Shown here: in pieces, positions 1 through 9,099 of the stretch
Position numbering within the stretch: the first letter of the stretch is position 1
How the letters are laid out: each line of letters begins with the position of its first letter
From: Sungkyunkwania multivorans
GTDB lineage: Bacteria > Bacteroidota > Bacteroidia > Flavobacteriales > Flavobacteriaceae
Direction of reading: 5' to 3'
Length of the DNA stretch: 64,000 nucleotides
Assembly (NCBI RefSeq): GCF_042675645.1
Contig: NZ_JBHTJH010000017.1
Coordinates: 248,001 to 312,000, forward strand
Notes under the pieces: model-generated
Database searches by the model: none
What the model saw: the letters and a program-made list of their open reading frames with translations, nothing else
What the model was told of the DNA's origin: nothing
Made by a program: the position numbers and the translations under genes

Positions 1-2686
1 ATGAAGATTCGTTACCATCCGCATCCTTCGCTTTTACTGAGAAAACATGACTTGTTTCGGGAGATAATCCCCCGAGTGTATAGGTAGTTCCCGTCACGGA
101 ATCCAACAAGACGCCATCTTTATAAACATCATATGCTGTAACTCCTACATTGTCCGAAGCTGCCGTCCAAGAAATCTCAATCGAATTCCATGTAACATTG
201 GATGCTAGTAGATCCGTAGGTGCCGACGGAGGTTCTATATCAGGAATGGTGCGGGTGATCTTTAGATTATCGATGGCGATGTCACTACTCCAACCGCTGC
301 CTGTTGTTCCGTTGAATTGAAGCTTGATGATCGATCCAGCATAAGGTGTTAAACTAACCTCAGCGGTATTCCATTCACTTCCTTGGCTTCCCGTTCGAGA
401 CCAGATGGACAAATAGGTGAGTCCGTCGTCGGTACTCGCTAACAATTCTAAAGAGCCCATATTGTTACCAATCATATGATAGCCAAATTCCAATTTGAAA
501 TTGTAATCGCCTGCAAGGTCGATACATGGACTGTCTAGCAATGCCACCTTATTCGGGCTACCTGGAGGAGATACATTTGTTGAGGCCTCGGTATATAGAT
601 AGTATGATCCAGCTTGTCCCGTTGATGGTCCTGTACCGTTTGAAGGTGTTCCTCCAGAATCGCGCGTCCATTGTATATCGTCGCCCGAAGCGTTGTTCCA
701 AAGTCCAAAGCCATTCTCGAAGCTTTCGCTATAAGGAAAGCTACTGATACCAGAACATCGAGGTATCGGGTTGGTCGTAAAGTTTGTGGAAGCACTAAAA
801 GCTGATACCGTTCCATCGTCACATTTGCTAGCTACCTGAACTTCATACGCTGTTTCAGACGACAAGCCACTTAATACCAATGTCTGAATATCGCTATTGA
901 TGGTGGTCCAAGTGGTTGCTGCCACCTCTTTGTAGCGCAGCTCATACGTAGCTCCTGCCACTGGCTCCCAAGTACATCTGGTGGTGGTTACGGCCACATC
1001 AGATACCGATAGGTTTTCAGGTGTTGTTGCTTGGCATACCAAAGGTTCGGCGGAACCGCCTGTTACTATCAAGGCATAATGTTGAAGTCCGTCCGTAAGC
1101 GTTCCTTTATGGGTGACTGTGATAGTATATTCACCAACAGCGCCTTGGACTTCTACTTTTTCAATATTATCTACGATATTATCTCCAGTGGTAGCGCCCG
1201 CACTTGGGTTGGCCACATCTAATTTCCAAGGGAAATGCGTCTCTCCTGTTTTCGTCACTCGTACGTCCAGGTCATTCACCAGCGCTGGTGTTGACAGGTC
1301 TACGATATTCTCGAGTATCACTCCTTCAGGATCGGTCCAAGAGATAGAAACCATCAAGGGTTCCGAGCCATCAGCGTTTACGGTAATGGTATTGGTTTGT
1401 CCTTGTACCAACACTTCTTCAACAATAAGTGTCGAAGTTCCGTTGTTGGTAATGGTATTTGCAGCTCTTTCAGCATTGATCAAACCCCAGCCAAATTCGT
1501 AGTCTGGTCCTGGGTTATTTCCTGCTTCATCCGCCGTATGCAAGGCGAGTCCTTTGAGTGTGGCCGCCTTCATAAAATTACCATTGATGTTGCTATAATG
1601 TTGCTGTAAAAGAATGAGCGTTCCAGCAACATTCGGAGATGCCATGGAGGTCCCCGATTTGGAACCGTACGAAGTATCGCTTCCAGAAGTGGCTGAAAAT
1701 ACGCTCACTCCCTTTCCAACGATATCTGGCTTGATACGACCGTCATCGGTTGGACCCCAGCTACTAAAGGACGACATTACCACATCATTTGGTCCTGTGT
1801 AATTATCCATTTGACCGACGGCGCCGACCATCATAGAGTTCTTTGCTGTGGATATTCCGATCAACAGGTCATATCCACCTTTGCCATTGATCACATTTGC
1901 AAAATTTCGATCATTTCCGCAGGCATTCACATGAAGGTAATACGGCGCATTGTACTGTATTTCGTCCCAGTCCTTGGACTGCTGGCTATACTTTCCGATC
2001 ATATATTGCTCGGCCACCACTTGCCCAGATTGATTCACGATAATTGGGCCATACGAGTGGTTGGATACCAAAAGTCCTTGTGAAGCCGCCGAAACCGCTT
2101 CGGCGAGGTCATTACCAATGGTATAATTCCAACTGTTTGCTTTGAAGGCCATTCCGCGACTGCCATTGTTGGTCGCATCGGTACCGATCATCGTACCCGT
2201 AACATGGGTGGAGTGATCAGAGATCGAGGTTGAGCCATCTTTTTGAACGCTTCGTCCGCTAAAAGATTCGTGCGAATGTCTAATGCCGCCATCCCAGACA
2301 CCGACGATCATGTTCTCGCCATGAAGGTCAAGGCCCAAAGAACCTCCGGTGTACAGTCTGTCTGCACGCGAGGTGGTTGCCGCACCGTTGTTTCTGGTAG
2401 CGTAATAGATAGGCTCACCTTTGTCGTCCACGCCCATCAAATAAGCGGTACTGCCATCGGGATATTTGATGGTCTCTTGCCATCCCTTGGCTTTGGCCGC
2501 TTTTAGCGCTTCTTCTTTTTGTTTTGCCGCTCTTAGGGCAAATTCGGTTTCTAATTGCTTGAGTTGTTTTACATCGTAACTGTTCACGATCTGCCCTTGC
2601 TGCTTTTTAGTTTGAGCAAAAGAGTACGAAACAGTAAATAATAGAAGGATTAGAAAACAACGGTTTAGGGGAAACTGTTTTTTCAT
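1..2686 (-). CDS. secreted S8 (subtilisin-like) protease, 3' end outside window
   Basis: The reading frame opens at the ATG at 2684-2686 and stays open to the left edge, giving about 895 visible residues. It begins with a hydrophobic signal peptide ending near SYSFAQ. The peptidase S8 catalytic triad is visible: Asp132 in VWDGG, His161 in THVTGT and Ser347 in GTSMASP. After the catalytic domain come a PPC-like beta domain, an FN3 domain, a cleaved-adhesin/MAM-like domain (SFPYSESFE start) and a second FN3 domain where the window ends. It is a close paralogue of the next gene, which ends in a T9SS sorting tail, so export by T9SS is inferred although the tail lies outside. It probably degrades extracellular protein. 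Confidence 0.88.
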   Translation of the reverse strand, partial: MKKQFPLNRCFLILLLFTVSYSFAQTKKQQGQIVNSYDVKQLKQLETEFALRAAKQKEEALKAAKAKGWQETIKYPDGSTAYLMGVDDKGEPIYYATRNNGAATTSRADRLYTGGSLGLDLHGENMIVGVWDGGIRHSHESFSGRSVQKDGSTSISDHSTHVTGTMIGTDATNNGSRGMAFKANSWNYTIGNDLAEAVSAASQGLLVSNHSYGPIIVNQSGQVVAEQYMIGKYSQQSKDWDEIQYNAPYYLHVNACGNDRNFANVINGKGGYDLLIGISTAKNSMMVGAVGQMDNYTGPNDVVMSSFSSWGPTDDGRIKPDIVGKGVSVFSATSGSDTSYGSKSGTSMASPNVAGTLILLQQHYSNINGNFMKAATLKGLALHTADEAGNNPGPDYEFGWGLINAERAANTITNNGTSTLIVEEVLVQGQTNTITVNADGSEPLMVSISWTDPEGVILENIVDLSTPALVNDLDVRVTKTGETHFPWKLDVANPSAGATTGDNIVDNIEKVEVQGAVGEYTITVTHKGTLTDGLQHYALIVTGGSAEPLVCQATTPENLSVSDVAVTTTRCTWEPVAGATYELRYKEVAATTWTTINSDIQTLVLSGLSSETAYEVQVASKCDDGTVSAFSASTNFTTNPIPRCSGISSFPYSESFENGFGLWNNASGDDIQWTRDSGGTPSNGTGPSTGQAGSYYLYTEASTNVSPPGSPNKVALLDSPCIDLAGDYNFKLEFGYHMIGNNMGSLELLASTDDGLTYLSIWSRTGSQGSEWNTAEVSLTPYAGSIIKLQFNGTTGSGWSSDIAIDNLKITRTIPDIEPPSAPTDLLASNVTWNSIEISWTAASDNVGVTAYDVYKDGVLLDSVTGTTYTLGGLSPETSHVFSVKAKDADGNESS

Positions 2687-2840
2687 GTTTGAAAAGGTTG
2701 TTTGGTTTTGATGGCGCTAATATGTGATTTTTTATTTTGTCTTTCTTAACATTTCAGAAAACTTCGATGAACTGCCTTTTATGAACGATTAATCTGATAG
2801 ATACTATAAAGGTTTTTCCTATAAAACCCTAAAAATCAAA

Positions 2841-2861
2841 GCCCGAGCAAATTGCCCGGGC
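2841..2861 (-). terminator. probable intrinsic terminator after the second S8 protease
   Basis: An interrupted GC-rich inverted repeat (GCCCG/CGGGC outer stem) lies just past the stop codon at 2898. On the minus strand it is followed by a T-rich run, as expected for a rho-independent terminator of the protease gene. Confidence 0.5.
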
Positions 2862-2897
2862 CTTAACTGTGTCAAAAAAATTGGTTACTTAGTTATG

Positions 2898-5800
2898 CTA
2901 TTCTTTGACGAAACGTTTGTTTACACTGATAAGGTCATTGTTCAATTCTACGATATAGACTCCCACCTGAAGTGAGGATACATCGATCGTTCCATCGTTG
3001 GAAACTCCTTCTCTCACCTTTTGGCCAAGGGTATTTACAATACGGAACTTCATCGTCGCATTCGTGCCGATGAACAACTCGCTCCCAGCCACTGGATTTG
3101 GCGATAGTACAATGGCAATTGGGCCATCGGAAATATCGTTGTAAGTCGTGTATTGCGTAGAAGCCGTGGTTCCGCAGGCACCCAGATTATCCCAACCTGA
3201 AGCCGTTCGCTCGTACAAGAATCCTTGATAGGTGACTCTATCACCAACCTGGTAGCTTTGCGAGCTCGACCATGGCGCTACCCCTTCACAAATATCTGTT
3301 GCCGGCGGCGTATCGCTGATGCTCAGCGCATCGATAGCAATATCTCCTTGCCATGAGCCTGTAGTGTTGACCACCAAACGCAGTTTCGTAGCACTTCCAA
3401 CATAGCCAGCAAGGTCCACGCTGGCGGTGAGCCATGCACTTCCTTGAGACCCGCTCTTTGTAAACACCGAGTTCCAAGTGGTTCCGTCATCCAAACTTGC
3501 TTCTACTTTTAAGGTTCCAACAGCATTTCCATTCATTTGATATTTAAACGAAAGGAATCCTTGAGACAATCCTGCCAAATTAAAGCAAGGTGAATTCAAA
3601 ATAGCCGTCTTGTTGAAGTTAGGATCTGAAGCTTCTACATAGATATAATAACTTCCATCGGAAGCACCTGAAGGTCCAGTACCATTCGAAGGTGTGCCAC
3701 CAGAACGTACTGTCCAATTATGGCTATCACCCGTATCTTGACTCCAAGCGCCAAGGGTATTTTCAAAACTTTCGCTATAAGGATAGGAAGCAATGCCTCC
3801 CGTACATCCACCTCCGGATCCACCTGTGGTAGTTACATTCACAGTATTACTGAATGCCGATTCATTCCCGGCAGCATCCTTCGCCTTTACGCTAAAGCTA
3901 TATGCCGTATTTGCCGTTAGACCCGTAACATTGGCTGTGGTTACCGCCACGCTGCCGATAAGACTTCCGCCTTCGTATACGTCATAACCCGTTACACCAA
4001 CATTGTCGTTCGAGGCATTCCAAGTTAGGGTAAGCGTAGTATCCGCCACATTGGATGCTGCAAGACTCGCAGGAGCCGTTGGCGCTTCGGTATCGGCTGT
4101 TGCTTCGGTGATGTTTACGGTATAGTCTTCCACCTCACCATATTGGAAGGATTCACAGGCAGTAGGAATGGCATTGTACTTCATTGAGACACGCATTCTG
4201 GTAGTTCCATCTATTGCTGTGGAAGGAACGGTGAAAGATCCACTCACTGGCGTTGTCTGCGATGGTGCGCTTGTCCAAACTTGCTCTCCGCTATCGGCAA
4301 AGTCGCCATCCTGATTATAGTCGATCCAAACCGAATACCCTTCATTATATAAGGTCCCGGTCCAAGTCGGTGTCACGGTGATCGTTGCCGAAGCACCCTT
4401 TTCAAGGTCGGTAGCTTGCGCGGTAAAGTCTGCATATCCGCTGCTTGCTGCGCCACTGGTATTATCGATGCTACCTATCTTCACGTTGCTGATATATTCA
4501 TCGGCAACGCTGTTTCCATTTGATGCGCAGTAATTGAGCTGAACTTCGGTCGTCGTAAAGGTTACAGAGCCGCTGTAACCCGAAGTGCTTCCGTCGCTAC
4601 ATTTGCTTCTCACCTGTGCCTCATACTGTGTCAATTGATTCAAACCAGACAAGGTAGCACTGGTAGCACCAGCGTCGATCGTCGTCCAGGTTGTAGTTCC
4701 TGTTGCACGGTAACGCACATCATAAGAGGCCCCTTGCACTGAATTCCAGCTTACTGTTGCGCCACCCGATCCTACATTGGAGGTGCTTACACCCGTAGGA
4801 GTCGTTGCGGTACACTGCACTGGAGTTCCAGTGATACCAGTGACGATCAGGGAATAGTTTTGGCTTCCGCCAGAAAGTGATCCTTTGTGGGTAATGGTAA
4901 TGGTATAGCTTCCTGAAGCTGCGCCTACCGTAATTCTTTCGTAGGGATCTTTGGTGTTATCTCCCAAACCATTGGTGGTCACGCCTGTCAATCTCCAAGG
5001 GAAGTATGTTGTTCCTCCTTTAGCAACTCTGATATCCAGATCATTTACCAAGCGCGCTGTAGTAGAATTTGTTGCTGTGGTCGCTGTTCCTGGAACATCT
5101 GTCCAAGAAATGGAGGCGACGAGGTCATTCACGCCATCGGCATCCACGTTGATGGTGTACGACTGTCCGCTGGTAAGCGTCAATTCGTCGATGATCGCAT
5201 CGCCACTAGGCTGCGCAGAAATTGCCTCTGCGGCTCTTTTCGTATTCATCAATCCCCAACCATACACTGGATCTGGACCCGTAGCACCGACATCGTCCGC
5301 CGTATGAAGTGCCAAGCCCTTCAAGGTTGAAGCACGCATAAAGTTTCCGAAGGTATTGTTGGCATGTTGCTGTAACAAAAGCAAGGATCCGGTAACATTC
5401 GGCGAAGCCATTGAAGTTCCGGTAATGCTGTTGTAAGCGGTATTGCTATTGTGATAGGTAGAATAGACCGAAGTACCGTTTCCTGTGATATCTGGTTTGA
5501 TACGGTAATCATCCGTAGGTCCTTCGCTACTAGAACTATTGATCGTAACACTTACCAAATTACCGTTCGAATCGATATTGGCATCTTGGGCGTTGGCAAC
5601 GACCATATTATTTTTAGAAACTGAATGTCCGGTCAGCTTGTCGTATGCCGATTGCCCATCCAATGGTTGTCCATTATAATTACTGTTGCCATCGTTTCCT
5701 GCGGCAACCACCATCAAATAATACGGCGCGTTGTACATCACCTCATCCCAGTTGCGAGATTCGTCAATGTAGGCACCAAAATATTGGTCGGGCACCAGAT

Positions 5801-6476
5801 CACTTCTAAAACCATAGGAATGATTAGAAAGCAGCATCCCGTTGGACGTTTCGGCAGTAGCCTCTGCGACGTCATCGTTCCACATGGATCCGCGTACTTT
5901 GGCTTGTGGCGCCATTCCTTTTGCATTGGCCTGCACACCCGATGCCATAATGGTCCCAGTAACGTGGGCTGCATGGAAATTTAGTTGTGTGCCACCTTCA
6001 GAAGCAGCATCGATGATGGTGACTCGGTCATTTCCTCCGGGGCCATCGTATTCTTGATGCGTAACGCGGGCGTGTCCTCCATCCCAAACATGAGCCGTCA
6101 TGTTCTGACCGTCCAAGTCGAGTCCAAGCGATCCTCCAATATTTAGATGATCCGCTCTCGTAGATCTGGCAGCTGCTACATTGCGCGTACTGTAATAGAT
6201 CGGTGAACCGTCGAAAGCCACGCGTTGCAATTCGGTAAAACTGCCATCTTCTAAGGTAAGTTTGATCGGCCATCCTTTTTGTTTCGCAATCTTTAAGGCT
6301 TGTTCCTTTTGTTTTGCCGATTGCTCACTAAATTTGTTGTGTAGTTGGGAAATGGTGGTCTTGTCGTATCGACTTGTGATCTGTTCTTTTTGACGCTGCG
6401 TTTGCGCAAAACCCACAAAGGTCGACGCTAGCAAAAAGGCCATAGCCAAGTTGCTAAAAGGTAGTCTTAGTCTCAT
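2898..6476 (-). CDS. secreted S8 protease with FN3, GEVED, carbohydrate-binding and T9SS sorting domains
   Basis: This is a 1192-aa multidomain exoprotease. The signal peptide ends near FAQ (residue 25). The S8 triad is Asp132 (VWDGG), His171 (AAHVTGT) and Ser355 (GTSMASP). In rough order follow a PPC-like domain (430-545), FN3 (555-640), a GEVED domain (650-790, FQYGEVEDYTVNI), FN3 (800-890), a cleaved-adhesin/MAM-like domain (900-1050) and a short CBM5/12-like module (about 1063-1100, WSSSQSYQVGDRVTYQG). The last 75 residues look like a type A T9SS sorting domain ending in NKRFVKE. The CBM5/12 module suggests tethering to chitin-like or particulate substrate; that role is inferred. It lies in tandem with a paralogous S8 gene. 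Confidence 0.93.
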   Translation of the reverse strand: MRLRLPFSNLAMAFLLASTFVGFAQTQRQKEQITSRYDKTTISQLHNKFSEQSAKQKEQALKIAKQKGWPIKLTLEDGSFTELQRVAFDGSPIYYSTRNVAAARSTRADHLNIGGSLGLDLDGQNMTAHVWDGGHARVTHQEYDGPGGNDRVTIIDAASEGGTQLNFHAAHVTGTIMASGVQANAKGMAPQAKVRGSMWNDDVAEATAETSNGMLLSNHSYGFRSDLVPDQYFGAYIDESRNWDEVMYNAPYYLMVVAAGNDGNSNYNGQPLDGQSAYDKLTGHSVSKNNMVVANAQDANIDSNGNLVSVTINSSSSEGPTDDYRIKPDITGNGTSVYSTYHNSNTAYNSITGTSMASPNVTGSLLLLQQHANNTFGNFMRASTLKGLALHTADDVGATGPDPVYGWGLMNTKRAAEAISAQPSGDAIIDELTLTSGQSYTINVDADGVNDLVASISWTDVPGTATTATNSTTARLVNDLDIRVAKGGTTYFPWRLTGVTTNGLGDNTKDPYERITVGAASGSYTITITHKGSLSGGSQNYSLIVTGITGTPVQCTATTPTGVSTSNVGSGGATVSWNSVQGASYDVRYRATGTTTWTTIDAGATSATLSGLNQLTQYEAQVRSKCSDGSTSGYSGSVTFTTTEVQLNYCASNGNSVADEYISNVKIGSIDNTSGAASSGYADFTAQATDLEKGASATITVTPTWTGTLYNEGYSVWIDYNQDGDFADSGEQVWTSAPSQTTPVSGSFTVPSTAIDGTTRMRVSMKYNAIPTACESFQYGEVEDYTVNITEATADTEAPTAPASLAASNVADTTLTLTWNASNDNVGVTGYDVYEGGSLIGSVAVTTANVTGLTANTAYSFSVKAKDAAGNESAFSNTVNVTTTGGSGGGCTGGIASYPYSESFENTLGAWSQDTGDSHNWTVRSGGTPSNGTGPSGASDGSYYIYVEASDPNFNKTAILNSPCFNLAGLSQGFLSFKYQMNGNAVGTLKVEASLDDGTTWNSVFTKSGSQGSAWLTASVDLAGYVGSATKLRLVVNTTGSWQGDIAIDALSISDTPPATDICEGVAPWSSSQSYQVGDRVTYQGFLYERTASGWDNLGACGTTASTQYTTYNDISDGPIAIVLSPNPVAGSELFIGTNATMKFRIVNTLGQKVREGVSNDGTIDVSSLQVGVYIVELNNDLISVNKRFVKE

Positions 6477-6615
6477 TTGAATAGTTTGGTTAGTTAGTTA
6501 CTATGATTAGGTTATTAATCGCCGCAAAAATGTTAATTTTTTATTAATTTGTATCATTTTATATAAATTATTCGATGAAATGCATCTTTTTCACAAATTT
6601 GTTGAATAATTCCAA

Positions 6616-6648
6616 TTGAACGTTTGAACAATATTTTGCTTATTTTTG
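6616..6648 (+). promoter_or_regulatory. candidate Bacteroidetes-type promoter of the ABC transporter gene
   Basis: TATTTTTG at 6641-6648 matches the flavobacterial TAnnTTTG -7 element. A TTG at 6616-6618 lies 22 bases upstream, inside the usual 17-23 spacing. The ATG is at 6656, so the transcript would be almost leaderless; that makes the call tentative. Confidence 0.35.
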
Positions 6649-6655
6649 AATATAT

Positions 6656-8341
6656 ATGGCTTCAATTTTAGAACTTAATAACCTAAGTGTCTCTTTTTTA
6701 TCAGATCGTCAATACAAGGAGGTGATTCATAGCATTTCTTTCAATTTGAATGAAAATGAAATATTAGGAATTGTGGGGGAATCGGGAAGTGGAAAATCGG
6801 TTTCCTCGCTCGCGATTCTCAATTTGCTTCCCAAAAAGATCGCAAAAGTCACTTCTGGCAGTATTTCGTTTGAAGAAAAAAATTTATTAGCCTTGTCTAA
6901 TAAAGAAATTAAGAATATCCGCGGAAAGGAGATCTCGATGATATTTCAAGAGCCAATGAGTTCGTTGAATCCTTCTATGAAATGTGGAAAGCAAGTGATG
7001 GAGATCTTACTTCAGCACCTGACAATCTCTAAAAATGAGGCCAAAGCCGAGACACTCGCCCTGTTTGAAAAAGTGAAACTGCCTTCCCCAGATCGTGTCT
7101 TTGATGCCTATCCGCACGAGATCAGCGGTGGACAAAAGCAGCGCGTAATGATCGCCATGGCGATCGCCTGTAAACCAAAAGTGTTGATCGCCGATGAGCC
7201 GACCACCGCTTTGGACGTGACCGTGCAAAAAGAGATCATTCAATTACTTAAAGAACTACAGGCCGAAACAGGCATGAGCATCATCTTTATTTCGCACGAC
7301 CTGGCCTTGGTCTCGGAAATCGCCGATCGGGTCGTGGTGATGTATCGCGGGGTGATCGTAGAGCAAGGTCCGGTCGAAGAACTCTTTCACCAGCCAAAGA
7401 ATCCTTATACCAAAGCCTTGATCAACGCGCGGCCTTCTGGCACAAAACGCCTGAGACGACTCCCAACCATCGATGATTTTCTAAATGATACAGTGCCGAA
7501 TGAGGAGATCACCCGCGATCTACGAGCAAAACAGCACCAAAAAATATATGACCAGCCGCCTTTATTGGAGGTAGTCGATGTGGAAAAGGAATATTTTTCA
7601 ACCTCCGGGATCTTTAAGAAGGCGACTTCCTTTAAGGCGGTCGATGGCGTGAGCTTTAAGGTCTATGAGGGCGAGACCTTAGGGTTGGTGGGCGAAAGCG
7701 GTTGTGGAAAATCGACTTTGGGCAATGCGATCCTGCAGCTGGACAAGGCCACTGCCGGCAGCATCCTGTATCGAGGCGAGGATATCACCAAACTTTCCAC
7801 TGCGGACGTACGTTCTTTGCGAAAGGAGATCCAGATCATCTTCCAGGATCCTTATGCCTCGTTGAATCCTCGAATTCCTGTGGGGAAAGCGATCATGGAA
7901 CCGATGAAGGTACATGGACTGTATAATTCCGAAAGCGAACGCAAAGAAAAGGTGCTGGAAATTCTAGAGCGGGTAGGACTCTCCGCCACACATTTTAACC
8001 GCTATCCGCATGAGTTTAGCGGTGGGCAGCGCCAACGGATCGGAATTGCACGCACCATTGCCTTACAACCCAAACTGATCGTCTGTGACGAGTCGGTCTC
8101 TGCCTTGGACATCTCCGTACAGGCGCAGGTGTTAAATCTGCTGAATGAACTGAAAGAAAACTTTGGCTTTACCTATATTTTTATCTCCCACGACCTAGCG
8201 GTGGTAAAATATATGGCCGATCAACTGATGGTGATGAATCAAGGGAAGATCGAAGAGCTGGGCGAAGCGGATAGCATCTATGCCAATCCCGAAAAAGACT
8301 ATACCAAAAAGCTGATCGCCGCCATACCGAAAGGTATTTAA
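6656..8341 (+). CDS. peptide-type ABC transporter protein with two fused ATPase domains
   Basis: The 561-aa protein carries two complete ABC ATPase cassettes in one chain, like YejF or a DppD-DppF fusion. The first has Walker A GESGSGKS near residue 41, signature SGGQKQR and Walker B LIADEPT. The second has Walker A GESGCGKS, signature SGGQRQR and Walker B LIVCDESVS. Both have the C-terminal oligopeptide-transporter extension (NPYTKALI, NPEKDYTKKLI). It should power uptake of oligopeptides, dipeptides or related solutes at the inner membrane. No permease or solute-binding protein is encoded nearby, so partners must lie elsewhere. Confidence 0.92.
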   Translation: MASILELNNLSVSFLSDRQYKEVIHSISFNLNENEILGIVGESGSGKSVSSLAILNLLPKKIAKVTSGSISFEEKNLLALSNKEIKNIRGKEISMIFQEPMSSLNPSMKCGKQVMEILLQHLTISKNEAKAETLALFEKVKLPSPDRVFDAYPHEISGGQKQRVMIAMAIACKPKVLIADEPTTALDVTVQKEIIQLLKELQAETGMSIIFISHDLALVSEIADRVVVMYRGVIVEQGPVEELFHQPKNPYTKALINARPSGTKRLRRLPTIDDFLNDTVPNEEITRDLRAKQHQKIYDQPPLLEVVDVEKEYFSTSGIFKKATSFKAVDGVSFKVYEGETLGLVGESGCGKSTLGNAILQLDKATAGSILYRGEDITKLSTADVRSLRKEIQIIFQDPYASLNPRIPVGKAIMEPMKVHGLYNSESERKEKVLEILERVGLSATHFNRYPHEFSGGQRQRIGIARTIALQPKLIVCDESVSALDISVQAQVLNLLNELKENFGFTYIFISHDLAVVKYMADQLMVMNQGKIEELGEADSIYANPEKDYTKKLIAAIPKGI

Positions 8342-8530
8342 TAAACATTCCCTTTCCTTCCATATACTTATCGGTATACGCTTTTCCCTTTTATTTTATA
8401 AGGGTTTCCCATAATTGTAAAAGGTGGGGATGTTGTATTTTGGGGGTTGAATGGTATTGTTTTATGTATGAACTCTGTGCAATTTAAACGAAAAACAAAA
8501 ATCAAATATTAATCTTTAAAATCTAAAACA

Positions 8531-8680
8531 ATGAGCAAAGGTAAGGGACAAGGAAATGCGGGTGGTTGGCCATCTAAAACAGGAAAGCCATCTGGAACTG
8601 GAAGAAGTAATGCACCAAGCAAATCAGGTGGAAGTTCGAAAGGTTCTTCCTCTGGTTCGAAAGGAAGTTCCAAGAAGTAA
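8531..8680 (+). CDS. 49-aa glycine/serine/lysine-rich microprotein
   Basis: A complete small ORF starts at an ATG at 8531 and stops at TAA 8678-8680. The product is about 49 aa, strongly basic and low in complexity. It has a more distinctive N-terminal part (GKGQGNAGGWPSKTGKPSG) and then SGGSSKGSSSGSKGSSKK. A very strong hairpin terminator follows 6 bases later, which argues that the ORF is a real transcribed unit. The composition suggests a disordered, nucleic-acid-binding peptide, but no function is known to me. It sits at the left edge of the restriction-modification island and has no membrane segment or signal peptide. Confidence 0.6.
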   Translation: MSKGKGQGNAGGWPSKTGKPSGTGRSNAPSKSGGSSKGSSSGSKGSSKK

Positions 8681-8686
8681 AACAAT

Positions 8687-8716
8687 AAAACACGATTGAC
8701 ACTGCAATCGTGTTTT
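8687..8716. terminator. strong bidirectional intrinsic terminator
   Basis: A perfect 12-bp stem (AAAACACGATTG with CAATCGTGTTTT) has a 6-base loop and A/T tracts on both sides. It closes the 49-aa microprotein gene and insulates it from the hsd operon. Confidence 0.85.
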
Positions 8717-8729
8717 ATTTATTATTAAG

Positions 8730-8888
8730 ATGTTACAAGAATTGAATCCAAGTACAGATGAACTTTTGGAATTGAACTACAACTACCAACCAGAACTGAT
8801 TGAAAAATTGCACAATATAAATTCTGCTCTGATGGTTGAGACATTGTTGGAAATAGAAAAAGAATCCGACTGCCACCGGCTTATCTAA
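8730..8888 (+). CDS. hypothetical 52-aa acidic protein
   Basis: An ATG at 8730 opens a 52-codon frame ending at TAA 8886-8888. The product is leucine- and glutamate-rich (MLQELNPSTDELLELNYN at the start) and likely helical, with no signal peptide. It begins 13 bases after the terminator and precedes the decayed XRE regulator and hsdM, so it may be the first gene of the hsd transcript. The sequence looks like a coding frame rather than random DNA, but I recognise no family. It might itself be a remnant of a longer gene. Confidence 0.45.
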   Translation: MLQELNPSTDELLELNYNYQPELIEKLHNINSALMVETLLEIEKESDCHRLI

Positions 8889-8910
8889 CAATTGAACAAG
8901 TGCTTTTATA

Positions 8911-9099
8911 ATGTATAGAAGAATAATTTAAAGTGATTAACTATCTTGGTTGGCTCAAAGACTGGGAAAAAGCTACAACATGGTTAGCGGTTGTGTTCAA
9001 AACCGACAACAACCACACTTAGAAACCTTGATGGAAATAGCTCAAATCTTGGATGTAGACATTAAAGAATTAATAATGAGCACAAAAGAAAATAAATGA
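8911..9099 (+). pseudogene. decayed XRE-family (HTH_3) transcriptional regulator
   Basis: From 8941 to the TGA at 9097-9099 the frame encodes a clear XRE helix-turn-helix: WLAQRLGKSYNMVSGCVQN, then LETLMEIAQILDVDIKELI. In the same frame an ATG lies at 8911, but stops occur at 8929-8931 and 8938-8940, so the first helix is degenerate and the intact form would be about 62 aa. The TGA overlaps the hsdM ATG as ATGA, the arrangement of a translationally coupled regulator. Reinitiation at an internal TTG (8950) or ATG (8980) could give a shortened product but would damage the HTH. Confidence 0.65.
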
